64,000 nt of DNA from Toxonevra muliebris (lineage: Eukaryota; Arthropoda; Insecta; Diptera; Pallopteridae): contig OY829327.1 in NCBI GenBank assembly GCA_963691655.1, positions 84,952,019 through 85,016,018 of the forward strand, read 5' to 3'. The position numbers and the translations under genes were made by a program. Shown here piece by piece: positions 47,901 to 61,552 of this stretch; position 1 is the stretch's first letter, and each line of letters opens with the position of its first letter. The notes beneath the pieces are model-generated. The model was not told the DNA's origin. It ran no database searches and worked only from the letters and a program-made list of their open reading frames with translations.

Positions 47901-50900
47901 ATGGCTAACAAAAACAGCGACACTATAGTAAGTGCATTAAAATTTTTCCATTAAAAATGCAAGATATTAAACTTAAAGTAAGTAAATCGCAGAAATAAAT
48001 CTGTTTGAGATTTGGGTTTTTGTTCGGCGACGGCGTCGTTGTATGCTTGTGTGTTCGCGAAATGCAATGCCGGCTACACACGGCTATAACAATTGTAATT
48101 TACGTTTCCTTATGCCACCGCCATCTTCATCTTAAAATGTGAGGGTGGAAATGAAAAACCTTTTTTACCATTTTATTGAGTCCTTAATTTGGATTCTTCA
48201 TTTTATTTAGCAAGTTAATAGTGCAGTTTTCTATTCTCTCTGTGTAAGCTCCCGGTGTCTCTATCTCCCCTTACACGCTTCACATACCATCACAACAGAG
48301 CAATGACTAGTACAAATTCTTCATTTGTTGTTTTGGTTTTAAGTTTTTTTTTTTTTTGTTGGAACAGATAAAAGAAGTATTAAGAATACAGTATTCAGAC
48401 AAGTTTTACGTCCATCGTACTATATCCTGTGTTTCCTTTTGCTATTCTTTAAATCTACCAGATTTATTAATAAATCTTAGCAGATTCTGCGGTGTTAGAG
48501 AGCTCAGGTGTTCGTCTCCCAACACTCCAGTACCAAATATGCTTATTCTGATCTGGCAGAAAGCGGGGCCGACACTAAGAAAGTGGTCCGCCGTCACCGT
48601 TTTAAGTTTACTGAAAAAGGAACGGGTTCATAGTACCCAGAAGAGTCTTTAAAATGGAACTCATAAAAAACTTGCAATGCATTAAAATTTGATTAAAAAT
48701 TAATGCTTTGAAGAACTCATTTACGCTAATGATACCTGTTAAATACCTTCGTTAAGGCTATTTTCGTTGGTGAGCCCAATCAAATGTAGTCTTGACTTCC
48801 AGCTGCTATAGATTGATTTGTGTGTTTGGCTCTTCTATCTACTATTACCCTATAAATACAAAGTATATAAGTCGTTCTGGTACTTCCAAAATACATATTC
48901 ATTTCCATTCGAAATATTCAAGGTTTGGTTGCAAACTCAAATGAGTGACGTGGTAAAAATCTGTAGCTACATGCAACTGAAAACTTTGCTAAAAATATTG
49001 TTTCATCTGCTAAATTTGCTTCGGATCCCGCAAAATATTTTCAACGACAAAAAGTTTTGTAGTAAAGTGGCCATAGTGTCCTTTGTTTTGGGCATCTCTA
49101 CAGAATATAACTATTCCATCCCAGCTATTTCTAGGTTAAGCCTGTCAGTACATTTTTTTGGCCGGACTCGATAGATAACTTTCATATTAAAATCACGATT
49201 ACTTAGAACTTCTATAACAAGCATAAAAAAGTTTAAAAAAAGTTTAAAAAAATTTTATTCTGAACCTATAGACACAAATTGGTTAAAACCCTTTCTTCAG
49301 TTCAGTTTATAAGACCCTATTTTATGCTTTATGGCATCAAATTACCAAAAGGATTAACGATTTCAAGGTAGAAATTCTCATTTATAGGCGACGTATATCT
49401 TGTATACAGAATCTGTAGGGTATGGCTATAATCTTTGATTTCAGCACCACTTAAGGAATTTGTTAGGCATAATTACAGTAGTTGAACACAAGTTCAACGA
49501 ATGTAGTTGATCCTCCTCCACATTGAGGAGGGGCAGTTATTCGGAGATCATCGGCATTGCTTCATCGCGTGCTTTTCTATTTCTTATTTTCTATTATTTT
49601 CATCTCTTTTTTTATATGAGCATTTTGTGAACAACAAAAAAAGTTTTCACCTTTACATGTACCCACCGATCCACCCTCCCACTTACTTAAAAAAAAAAAT
49701 ACGAATTTTGTGCATTTCCCCAAATGCCAGCCATAATCAATTAGTTTGGTGCAGCGATTGTTTGTGGTTTCAAGCGCAAATGGTTTAATTTGGTTGTTAA
49801 TTAAATAAATTTTAAGACAATCTCTTATTGTTTCCAACTACATATGATTATAAATTGTACTAATTTTTAATCATGGCTGCTATAGAACTTGATAATTTTT
49901 TATACCGGAAACGAAATATTTTATATGCATTTGTAAGGCATCGTTTCGCTTTGTTGTGCAAACAGTCGGTAAGAAAAGAGTCGGAAGACTAGCAGTTATT
50001 TTCGTTTTATTAACTTCTTCTTTCCTCATTATTATTGTGTATATTTTAAATAAAAGTTATTAAAAATCGCACATTCATTTCTTATATTGAACTTGAACTT
50101 GAAGAAAATTGGCAAATCTTACATGTATTAAAAAAAAAAAAAAAAACAGAAAAATAGAGTAGAATGAGAAAAAGAAACGGAATCAGATTAAAAATAACAA
50201 AAATAAAACGTAATTAACATTTTGGCTCATGCATAATTTTGAAATTTTTTGGTTCTCGTTCTCATGCATTTCTCTTGCATTTTCTTTTCTCTTTTTCATT
50301 TTGCAGTTAATACGCGTGCAATCTTCTGAGGGCATTAAACGCGTCGAAATCTCACCGAAGGCTAATCTAAAGGAGCTCTATGAGACCATACAAAATATTT
50401 TGAAGGTTGATGGTTTTGGCCTTTTTAAGGAGCGCAATTTCATCAGAGAGGTGTGTTGGAGTTTTTAATTATATTAAATTTTATTTCTATGTCATTTCAA
50501 TATCTAATTGTTTTTTCAGATACACTCTAGTCAATCGCAAAAGATAGGCTCATGTCTGCAACATGGTGATATGGTTTTTCTTAAGCAAATTGCTGGTACT
50601 TCAGCAAGGGTAAGCGTCTCCTGCTCTATCAATCATAATAATCACTTCTAAGGCCGTTCACCCACCGGAAGCAATGCAACTGAGATTCGACACAAAGGGA
50701 CGATTGGCAATGCTAATCGCTCTCTAACAACCGCAAAAAATTACATTGCCAAAGGCATTGTATCGGATCGCAGTTGCGTTGTCTACAGTGGGAGAATGGC
50801 CTAAGAGTTTAATATATTTTATTCTATTTTTCAGCGTACCAGCACAACTGCTATTGATAATTTTGAAACGTCCAGTGTTACTTCAGATACCAGAGCACAA

Positions 50901-52879
50901 GCAACAAGTGGAAACAATTTTAAAGCTGCATTGGCAATTACTGAAGAGGAAGTCGATCAAACCTTGGCTAAAATGGATGGTTTAATACAGCGAGCACGAG
51001 ATAGTAAATTGTAAGCTTCGTCGTGTATTACATTAATTTTTAAAAGATTATTTCGTTGGTTTGTGTAGATGACATCAAATTATTATTAGTATTTCTATAG
51101 TTATAGAAATTTATATTGCAATTGTTTAGGTTCCCACCTAAACGCTACACTTCATATATTGTTTAGAAAATAAGTTTGGGATGCAGATTGGTTTAAATTA
51201 CTGAATTCTATCGAAAACTAGACTGAAGTTGCAAAAAAAAATGTCAAATTTTGTAATATACCGCTTTGATATCGGCGAATTGCACCAAAACGTAACAAAT
51301 CTGTAAAATCGGCCCAACAAAACCTAACATTTTTCCTTTGAAATAAAATAATGCTAGCGTGATGGTCTTATTATAAAACGATTTGAAAAAAGTCGTTCAA
51401 TTTCTGAAGGAAGCAGAGCTGTTTTCAAAATAAAAATTTATACCGTGGTTTCCGCCAAAACTATATAATTCTCATGGCTTTAAAAGCAAACATATTTAAA
51501 TAATGATTGACCTAATTTATTTATGCTTATGCAATAAATTTTTCCCTCTATGTGGAATGGAGCTTGCTTTAGATATTAATGATGTAATCAAATTTTCTTA
51601 AGTGGTGTAAAATCATTTGTGATTGAAATGTAACGTTTTGGTGTAGAATTTTAATTTTGGGCAAAACTAAAATTAGAATTAGTATATTGGTGTTTGTTCC
51701 TCATAGATAGCAGAAAACGAAAAAATTAAATTAAATAAAAAACAAAAGTTTTGTTGAGATGAACAAATTAGAACTTTGTAACAATTAGAAGTCTTCTCGA
51801 GTCTTAGTTTTTTAGTTTTATAGAGCAAAATTATTTAATCTAATGAATATTACTGTTCCCTTCTCTAGATGCCGTCACAATGCAAATGGTCGTTGTGTTA
51901 ATTGTACCCCGCTAGAACCTTTCGATGATGCTTACTTGAAGGAGCAAAAAATCAAACATTTGTCCTTCCACTCATTCATACGTAAACAAACGTCGGGCAT
52001 AGATCGTGGCAAGTATGTGGCATTTGAGGACATAAATTGCCGCATCAAGCCTGGATGCCGCGAACATCCTCCATGGCCTAAGGGTATCTGCTCAAAATGC
52101 CAACCATCAGCGATTACTCTGAATCGTCAAATTTATCGACACGTTGATAATGTTATGTTTGAGAATACAACAATTGTTGAACGTTTTCTAAACTATTGGC
52201 GTACTACTGGCCATCAAAGAATGGGTTTCCTCTATGGAACGTATGAAGTGCATTCGGATGTGCCGCTAGGCATACGCGCTACTGTGGCAGCTATCTATGA
52301 GCCACCGCAAGAGTCCACACGTGATTCGATTAAGTTGTTAGATGATGAAGCTGCAGCTGATGTAGAAGAGGTTGCTAAAGCTTTGGGCTTGAAAAAGGTA
52401 TGCATCTACATAAAAGAAATGTGTTTTAGGGTTTATTTTTTTCACTATATTTGCTTGTAGATTGGTTGGATTTTCACTGATCTCATAACAGATGATCCAG
52501 CAGCAGGCACTGTAAAACAGCTGCGTGGCATTGAGACACATTTCCTGACTGCGCAAGAATGCATTATGGCTGGCGAGCTGCAAAATCGTCATCCTAATTC
52601 ATGCAAATATGCTTCGAATGGTTATTTTGGTTCGAAATTTGTTACCGTTTGCGTTACTGGTATGCACTAGATCGATTTCAAATTTTCAATTTAATCTTTA
52701 ACAATCTTTGTCAACTAGGTGATAAAACAAAACAAGTTCATATGGAAGGCTATGGTGTTTCCGCACAATGCATGGCTTTGGTGCGCGATGATTGTTTAAT
52801 TCCAACCAAAGATGCTCCTGAATTGGGCTATGTTCGTGAATCGACGGATAAACAATATGTTCCAGATGTTTACTATAAG
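47901..52879 (+). CDS. Npl4: Npl4, p97/VCP ubiquitin cofactor (seven exons, 3' end not found)
   Basis: Npl4 with Ufd1 guides the AAA ATPase p97/VCP to ubiquitylated substrates, for example in ERAD. Coding exons, all with GT donors and AG acceptors: 47,901-47,927, 50,307-50,450, 50,520-50,609, 50,835-51,010, 51,869-52,397, 52,461-52,659 and 52,719-52,879. They join in frame into 442 codons beginning MANKNSDTILIRVQSSEG. Domains: ubiquitin-like N-terminal domain (about residues 8-87); acidic/helical linker; Npl4 zinc-binding region from about residue 147 (CRHNANGRCVNC) with a second cluster (CREHPPWPKGICSKC); then the MPN-like core (ERFLNYWRTTGHQRMGFLYG and onward). Start chosen because AACAATGG is a good fly context and the peptide matches the family N-terminus. 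Animal Npl4 is about 600-650 residues, so the last third or so, after DVYYK|GTGAGT, is missing here. Confidence 0.95.
47928..50306 (+). other. Npl4 intron 1 with unidentified repeat-like DNA
   Basis: GTAAGT donor and TTTTGCAG acceptor. Between about 48,380 and 49,560 the base composition is less AT-rich (for example 48,490-48,610 with CCAACACTCCAGTACC and GTCCGCCGTCACCG), and open frames of 98 and 118 codons occur. I recognise no protein domain; a decayed transposon is the likeliest explanation. Confidence 0.5.
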
Positions 52880-55800
52880 GTGAGTAGAAAGAATTAATTT
52901 AAAAAAATTTATTAGCGAATGTTTAAGAATACCAATAATACATTAAATAAGAAAGGAGGGTTTTATGTCCCAGTTTAGTTTTTTATATAAGGCTCGATTT
53001 GGAAGTAGACAAGAGGGTCATAGAGCATTGCCCAGATAGAAAAAAAAAATAAAACTTGAGAGAAGGTAGAAAGAACGAAAAAGGTAAATAAAAAAATAAT
53101 TTTACGCCCCCAGCTTTCAACTTGAATCTATTGCAATTATTGTTTTGTGATTCATTAGTAAACACTGGTCCGATAGGTTTATAATCTAAGCTTACCTTAA
53201 ACCACGCAACATATTTCAAACATTTTTCGTACTTCTACTATTCCCATAAATAAATAAAACGCATGCTCAGCTTCTTTTCTCCTTTTCATTTTATTCGTAG
53301 TTAATACCATCAACATGTACACATTTACATATGTATTACATTTTGTATATATATTTTTTTAGTATGTTCTCACAAATTATATGTGCATACATATACAATT
53401 GTTTTTTTTTTTGTTTTTTTGTTTTAACAAATTTGATTTGTATTATTTTCAACATCGAACAATAGTTAAATTAATTTGAATTTTGTTTATATTGTTATTT
53501 TATGCATATCTTAATTTATCTTATTTACCATTGAGTTACTTTCTTTCTTGTCCATCTCCTCCATGAACTCCAAATTGATTCTTTCGTTTTCACTTACTAT
53601 AAAGTAGTAAGCTTTTTGGCTTTTTAAGCTATAAATAGAATTTTGGACTTTCTGGAATTATAATATTTCATTTTCACAATTTTACTTTAAAAAAAAGGTG
53701 GAATTTCAACTAAAAATGGAAATTTTCTATGTCGTCTTATTTTTTTGTATTTCTCTTTTTCTTGTTCACTTAGACTATTTTCTTTGTAATTTCCTTTTCA
53801 TTGTTTGTTTGTTTAATGTGTTCATGCAATTCTTTTTTGAGATTAATGGACTCGTACTTATATATGAAATTTTTTGCTTCACTTTGTACCAAAATATCTG
53901 CGCTCTGGGATTGATTGTCCATTGTCGAAATGTCACAATCCTCGTTTTTTAAATATTTTGTGTTTTGGTGTAAACTTAAGTTAAAAATTTTGTTGGTTTT
54001 TCATTGTTTTTTGATGTACATATTTTATTTTTTTGAGTTTTTTAATTTCTCAATACTTTTACACATTTGTTTTTAATAGACATTTAAATACAATACATTA
54101 ACTTGTTGTTTTATTTTTAATTACATTTTCTTTACTGCTTCATTATCATCAACTTCAATTGCATTTTTTCTTAATTTTTGTTTCTTATTTACAAAACACT
54201 TAAAGCATTTGAAAAGTATTTAAAGCATTTCGTATTTGTGTCTTAGAAATTATCATTTTGGGGAAAATGTAATAAAGTATTGGAAAATAATTTCGAAAAT
54301 ATAAAAACCTAATTAAATTTGAGGTTATTTTGAATGTAACCAATAATGCGTCAATAAAATCCAAAAATTTAAATCAATCAATCGTTATCCTTATCCTCAT
54401 TGTCAAACGTCGTAAGCCTTTTTGTTATTCAAAATATTTTTATGCACTTTCAAATGTGAATCGTTTGCGTTTGTATGTGTGTGTATGTATGCATAAATTC
54501 TTATGTATGTGTAGTTTCTAACTGCGTAAAGTATCTAAATTTAAAATGTTTCTATAAAATTCCACCGTGTTTTTTGTTTAATGCTTTTTGTGTTGTGATT
54601 TAAAAGTTTTTGTTTTTCGCTTGATTCGTTAATTTCTTCTTCGTGTTGCATAGAATTTCCACGTTGTAATTCTTGCAATTATCTTTTAAATTACCTAAAC
54701 TTTATTTACAGTGTTTTTGTTGTTTCTTTTTTGTTAGTTACATTTTTGTGGTTGCTAGTTTCTTTTGAGAGTTTGAGTTTATATCAAAGAATTAATGGGT
54801 GGGCTGAATTTTCTTTAAATTCTCTTCTTGCATTTCTAAATACATATGCATTTATTTTATTTTTTACTGTTTTTTTTTTCGAAATACTTTTGATATATGA
54901 TTCCTGCGTTTTTCATTTAGATAGTATGTATTATTGTTATTTAATTTAAAGTATAATAATGATTAAGTTTCATTTCGGATTTCTATCGCTTTATGAGTTT
55001 CGGATGTGTATCTTTGGTTTTTACTTAAAGAGAAACTTAAAGTAGTTTTGAATCTACTTTATTTACCTCTTTTAATATCAATATATTTTTGAGTTTCTTT
55101 TTATTATATATGGTCATCTCAATCATTGGCAGTATAGCCTTGAGTTTGAACACATTTTTTTTTTTAACTTTGAACACAGTTAATGACCATACATTTGCTT
55201 TCATTCTTTCTTGCTAATCATCATCATACTTTAAATTGAAAGGCTCATCGCTGGTTGATGGTTGATTTTAGTTAAAAACCAATTACATCAAATATAGTGA
55301 ATAAGATCTAGTAATGTCATTTCAAGCATTGCCACCTAAAATCTTAAGTTTTAAAGTGATTCGATCCTTAGGAGTTGGAATCAAGGAATAAACTTCAACT
55401 TAACAATAACCAACACTTTTTGTGGTTTTTGGCTATAAGAGCATCTGAACTTGAATAAATTGTATAAAAAATTGAACTGATATCAAAAAATAAGTTAATA
55501 TTATTTGTTGAGCTGCCATATCCCAGTTAGGACAAAATACGCTCGGCTATCCTAATGAAGGCTACTCCGTATCAGGGTTTGATAATTACGTAGGTGATAT
55601 ATCTGATCTAACTTTTACTGAATGATCTGAATATTGCATCACGTATTGCTCTAACATTAATGATTTTTCTTTTAATGCATGCATGGACATCTCTAGATTT
55701 TGGTTCTCTATAACTATGGGCCTTACTTATGTGTGACTGTGTGTGTATGTGTGTGTGTTTTGTATATTTTTTGTTGTGTATTAACGAAAATTTTGTAAAA

Positions 55801-58800
55801 TTTAATTTCTTTTCCGAATGAATGAATCTTTCGAGTATCCACATTACAACTACTACTAGAGTTAGTACCGCCGCTTGTTTTTTGTTTAACGTTTTCGATT
55901 TTTTTTAATAAACTAACAATTTTTGTATTTTTAATTACAGGAAAAAAGTCTTGTATTACATTTTTTGTTTTTTTTTTTAGTATTTTTGTTTTGTTTTTTG
56001 TTTTTTTTTTTTACGTAACGTTGTATAAATTTCGAGTTTAAAATATTTCTTTTTCTAAATACGCAAAGAAATTCAATTTAAATATGTAAAGAGCAATCTT
56101 AGGATAGAAAATACGTTAGAGACGTTTTTGTTTTTGTTTTGTTTCATTTCGGAAATACGCTAATAAATTTTCTTAAATTTTTCAATATACACGAATACGA
56201 TTAATATAATAATATATTTAGTTATATTGTTGTTGTAACTAGCGAATATATTCAACTAGATCTTAGTTCTGTGAGCTGCAAACTCATGCGAACTAGTTTT
56301 ATATATTCCTTAGTTATTAATGTTATATTTTTTTTAAAGCAACGTTTATTATTTTTTATTTTCTAAACACACATTGAAAACATCGAATTTTAAAATATCG
56401 CTATATTGCGCCTTAATAAGTCAACTTTATATGTATGTATTTATTTTTAATAATAATTTTAATTTATTTCAAACTGTTGATTTTCTTTTGTACTTACTAC
56501 TAAACATCGATTTGAATATACATATATTTCTCTAATTGTAATTCTTATTTTCTTATTCTAGAAAAATATACTTGTATATACGAGTTTCAATTTTAAATTC
56601 CAATATTGTGGTTTCTTTGTCTTATTCAGATTTATCTGTATTGTATAGCAAAAATGTTAATAGGTGTTTCTCATTGTTCGTTTTGTTCTCTTACTTTTCC
56701 TCTTATCTATCCATAATAAAACTACGATCGCTGTTTCTTTCTATGCTTCTAAGACTGATGATTCTATGAAGACACTTCTTTTCTATTTTGTTGTATTTTT
56801 TTTTGTTGGTTTGTTTGTTTACTTGTTTTCAATAGATTTTCATTGCAATTTGGGCTTAGTTTTAGTTTTGTTATTAACTATTTTATTATTCTTGAGGTTT
56901 CTTTTGATGAAGGTACTTTGTAAAATTTTGTTTCCATTCTCACATTTTTTAGTTAATACATTAGGCAATACTACTGGCATTTGCAAAAATATATCTATGT
57001 CTCCCTTGACTTTTTTTTTACTTTTTCCTCTTTAAATGTATGTATTTGTATGTATGTAATTATGTAATAATGCTAGTAAAATTATGGAACGGCTTTGAAT
57101 TTATTGTGTATTTACTCATTCTGCTCTTCTTCTGCTTTCACTAAACGGAAGTTAAAGTTCTTTTATGCATTTTAGCTTAAATATTAATAGCTAAGATTTT
57201 TTATTGTTAAGCAAAATAAGTTTTCCTTGTATTTTGTTGTTTATTTTTGCTAATTTTATATAATAATTCTGCATAGAAATTAATTTTCCCAAAGTATTCA
57301 CATTTTTTCTTTCAACCATATTATCCTTAAATTTGAATCATACCAAAAAAAAACAAAACAAAAAACACCTTTTTACCCTTCATTTCATTTTAAGTACAAT
57401 AAATCAGTGGAGAAGTTTGTCTGTTTAAAATTTTTCATTTAAAATGTTTGCAGAATGCTTAGTTTTTGTTTTTTGGTTTTTGTTCTTAAAAATAATTTAT
57501 TTTTAAAATTTAATCACACAACATTTAAAGCGTATTTTTTCTTCTTCTGCATTAATTTCATTTTGAATAAATACGAATAAATATCACTAATTGAATAATG
57601 ATAGTTTTATAATTAATATTAATAATAATAATATAAATTTCGTTATAATTATATTTCAAATTACTTGTGTAAATTTCGAAAGTAATTGTTTAAGCGCGAA
57701 ATTCTTCTGTCGATTTTCTCCCTTTTTTTTTATTATTCCTCTAAATATTAGATATGTCATCAGATTATGCTTGAGTTTATGCTAAAGTTAACTAAATTTC
57801 TCGCTGAATTAACATTTTTTTTTCTATTTGTGTAGTTTTAATTAATAAACGAAATATATTTATACATCTATTTTTTAAAGATCTTTCGTAAAGCTATTTT
57901 CTATAATATTTTGTTTTTGAAATATCTAAATAAAAGATCTACAAATTTTGAGCCAACTGTTAAATAAAAAAATAATCATTACACCCCGAAGTAAAGCCAA
58001 CTAAAGAAAGAAAGAGACATAAAACTCCCCAGAACCCGCACCTGACGAATGAAAGTCTAAACTATCGAGATCGCGTTGTTACAAGGGAAGCAAGCAAGCA
58101 AAAACCAATAAATCCAAATATGGCGGTATCCGCCAAATACTTAAAACCAGTCATAATTGGATTTATTTGTTTGTGGGTCGTACATTATGATCTGGAAATC
58201 TTGTTATTATAACATTTTTGCTTTAGTTTTTATTATTGATTTTTGTTTAGGTTTATTGGTGTTTATTTGAATTTTAGATTTTTGCTTGGTTATTTTTTTT
58301 TTTTAGTTGATCAAAAGTGGGCCCCGAAATTAGTCTAAATCAATTTTTAATTGAAAAAAATTGAGTTATCAGGGTTTGTATGCTGTATCCCCTTACATGC
58401 ATATGTTTACAATATGAACTAGATCAACAACTTGGGTGAAAAGAGTTTATTAAATTCAATGTCCATTCTTTGAATACGAATGATAAATGAAGTTTTTGCT
58501 TAAAACGAATGAATTCTTCTAACCTCTCTGTGATTAGTGATAGCGTTAAATTCTTTCTTTCGATTGTTTTGTAATACATGAATATGAAAACTTAAAATGA
58601 GAAAAGGTTCAGGGTATTAATTTTGCAAGTGCCATGGGATGTTGTGAAATATTTAACAATATTCTTCTTTGCTTTTCTTTAGGTACCTAAATACAAAGAT
58701 TTGTGGTTTGATTTTATTATTTAATTTTATTTTTAACGAAGACAGGTACACTTGTAGCGCAAATTCAACACAATTTTGTCACTTATTATTTTTTTTTTTG

Positions 58801-60406
58801 TTCTTTACGTGTTCAATTATTTTTATCTCTTAGTGTTTTTATTGTATTGTAATATAGTTTTTATTCTTTATTTATTTTGGAATAGTTCTTAATACTGAAA
58901 CATATTTAATTTAGTTTATATTTATTTTGGACACTGAGTTTAACACATACTAATTATTTATTTTTTTGTATACCTATTTATTATTTTTATTATTCTAAAC
59001 TATTTTGTTTTCCTTCCATTTGTATTTGTTATTAATTTATTTATGTATATATATTTTTATGTATCCTGATAGTTTGTTTTCTTTCTTCTTCTTATTTTTT
59101 ATTATTATATTTTTATTTAATATCTATTTTCAAAGCTACACATCGAGATTGATTAATTATACATATTTGTAATATATTTTCATTTTTTTTTTTTTTTTTG
59201 TATTTTGTTTTATTTGTTTCGTTTGTTTTATATATTATATACCTAGGTATATTTTAATAAGAAAACGTTTTCAGATTTGGTTTGTTTTTGTTTGTTTTTA
59301 TTTCTATGAGTGTGTGTGTTTGCTTGTTTTTTTCGCTCTACAAAAGTGCTAAATGACGTACTACTCCATGAGCAGAAATTCCCTATATTTTTTCACTTGT
59401 TTTGTTTGTATGTTTGTGAATTTGTTCACATATTTTTAATTTTTGTTTTTTTTTTTATTTGTATTAAATTCATAATTCTATGCTAACAATTTATTGTGTT
59501 TTTAAATAGTGTTTTTCTTTGTAATTACATAAATTTCTATTCAAAACCACAAGTATAAATATTTGTTTTATTATCTGAACTGAACGAACTGAAAGTTTTT
59601 CGAATAATGGTTTTTGGTTTCGTAAATTTATCTTTATAAATGCTGAAACTTTTGTTTAATTTAAATGATTTGAGATTAAGAGATTCTGATTTTCTCTTTT
59701 GTATATTTATTTTTCTACTCAAGCTTGTCCTTATTTAGTTTTTGATCTATCTGAAGCCATTCGTTATTTTGTTCCTTAGGTATGAAAATAGCATTTGTTC
59801 CCATGTTTGATTTGTTCACGGATTCTATTGATTGAAAGAAATCGGTGGATCATCAAATAATATAAATAAATATGTAGTTAGTTCAGTTATAAAAAGGTAC
59901 AAATTATGGAAAATTTAATTGCGAATCTGTGACTAGTCACATAGAACATAAATAAAAATTTCTGTTACAGATCACAGATCCTAACTAAAGTTGGTCTAAA
60001 AATGCCAAACACTAAATATATTTTAAGATTTTTTGGCGACTCTCGTTTTTTCGAAACAGAAAATGTGTTCTTGTATCTCAATGCTTAAAAACGTATTCAA
60101 TGTGAAAAGGTATAAAGCTGCCGTTTTGCTTCGTAACATCCCAACGTGGTCATGTAGATTCCACTACCCACTGGAAAATTTAAATCACTTGTATTATAAT
60201 TAGGAAGGGAAAGGATTAAAAATGCTATTAACAACAAAAACTATGATCAGTTAATAAAACTTTGAATTCGTCGAACATTGCGAGTTGCCTGAATAACTTA
60301 TCCCTAACTGTGACTAACTGTAACCGTGTTATGTAACTAGAAATTAAAATAAAAGCTTCTCATTGCACAGATCCTTTCCATCGTTCCTCATTTCTATTGC
60401 CTGCCC
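52880..60406. other. 7.5-kb T-rich non-coding stretch between the two genes
   Basis: The plus strand is strongly T-rich (many TTTTTTGTTTT runs) over most of this length, so the minus strand is A-rich. It should contain the rest of Npl4 or its last intron and, at its right side, the 3' untranslated region of the minus-strand RING gene. No open frame resembling the Npl4 C-terminal region was found. A less AT-rich island lies at about 57,980-58,160 (ACACCCCGAAG ... GGCGGTATCCGCC) without coding potential on either strand that I could recognise. Hydrophobic open frames here (for example 56,664-57,035) are by-products of the T-richness. Confidence 0.55.
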
Positions 60407-61458
60407 CTAACCTAACTGATATTTGCCACAATTCACAATAACAACGCTGCTCTGCGGCTTACCGGTGGCATCACCAGTTTGGGAAATTTTCTCAACCAAC
60501 TCCAAACCCTCAACGACAAATGCAAAAATACCCGTAAAGCCGCGCATCTCTCTTAAAATTATACGGAATTGTGAGCCGACCAAGCCCAAATTGTCGTGGC
60601 GCTTTTGACTACGCCGCATGCCGACCGAGCCGCGTATTGCTAGGATTTTCGTATCGTCGGGCATGAAGAAGCCCTCGTCGTATACGGAGCGGCCGCCACG
60701 CCCGTTGTTGAGTTCGAAATCACCTGTGATAATACTTTCATTTTCCCAGCACTGGAAAATGTGGCAACCCTTGTAGCCGTAGCCGAGCTCCTGCGTTGCG
60801 AGGGCATTAAAATTTTTCGCCATCTTGGGCGCAACATCGCTGCGCACCTCGATGAGGATGCGTCCGGAATGTTGTCCATTGATTTCGATGTTGAAATAAT
60901 AGATGGGGTAAACGTGTACGCTGGGATTTAGTAAAAGCGTTGGTTTCGTTTGTTGTTGCTGCTGCTGTTGCGAAGATTGTTGCTGCTGGGATTGGGTGTG
61001 ATGCTGGAGGTGCAACAAACTCAAACCTAAGCCGTTTAAATCGTTACTGGAGAAAAGATGTGTGGAATTACGCTGTTGTTGTTGAGCAACTGTCGAGTTG
61101 GAAGATGATGACGCCGGTGTTCCGATGGGTGCAATTTCCGAAAAGCTGCTACTGGACGACTGCTGCTGATGCTGCTGTTGTTGCAGCAATTGCTGCTGCT
61201 GTTGTGTATGTAAATTCGATTTGCTCGACGCGCTTGATGGTGTAATTATATCGGCATAAGTTTTTTGCACTGGCGAGTTTGCATTTGCATTTTGCTGCTG
61301 TGATGTTGATGATTGTTGCTGCTGCTGATGGTGATTCTGTTGCAATGCCTGCGCGTACGTAGTATGCGTGAAACTGTTGCTTGAGCTGATGCTGCCATTC
61401 AAACTCGACGGCAATCCAACATGTGAGATCATTGAACTGAGCAATCCGTTGGATATAA

Positions 61459-61492
<34 letters not shown>

Positions 61493-61520
61493 CTGCTGAT
61501 GTTGTTGTTGATGCTGTTGT

Positions 61521-61552
<32 letters not shown>

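Noticed and set aside
51843..52460. 205-codon open frame taken as one exon
   Set aside because: Its first codons lie in the intron before the TTCTCTAG acceptor at 51,868 and its last codons read past the GTATGC donor at 52,398; the spliced exon is 51,869-52,397.
55935..55990. TTAATTACAG acceptor-like site as a possible next Npl4 exon
   Set aside because: The following sequence does not encode anything resembling the Npl4 C-terminal region and soon becomes a T-tract.
56572..57035. Hydrophobic 123-codon frame resembling a membrane protein
   Set aside because: Phe/Leu richness follows directly from the T-rich DNA; no start context or splice support.
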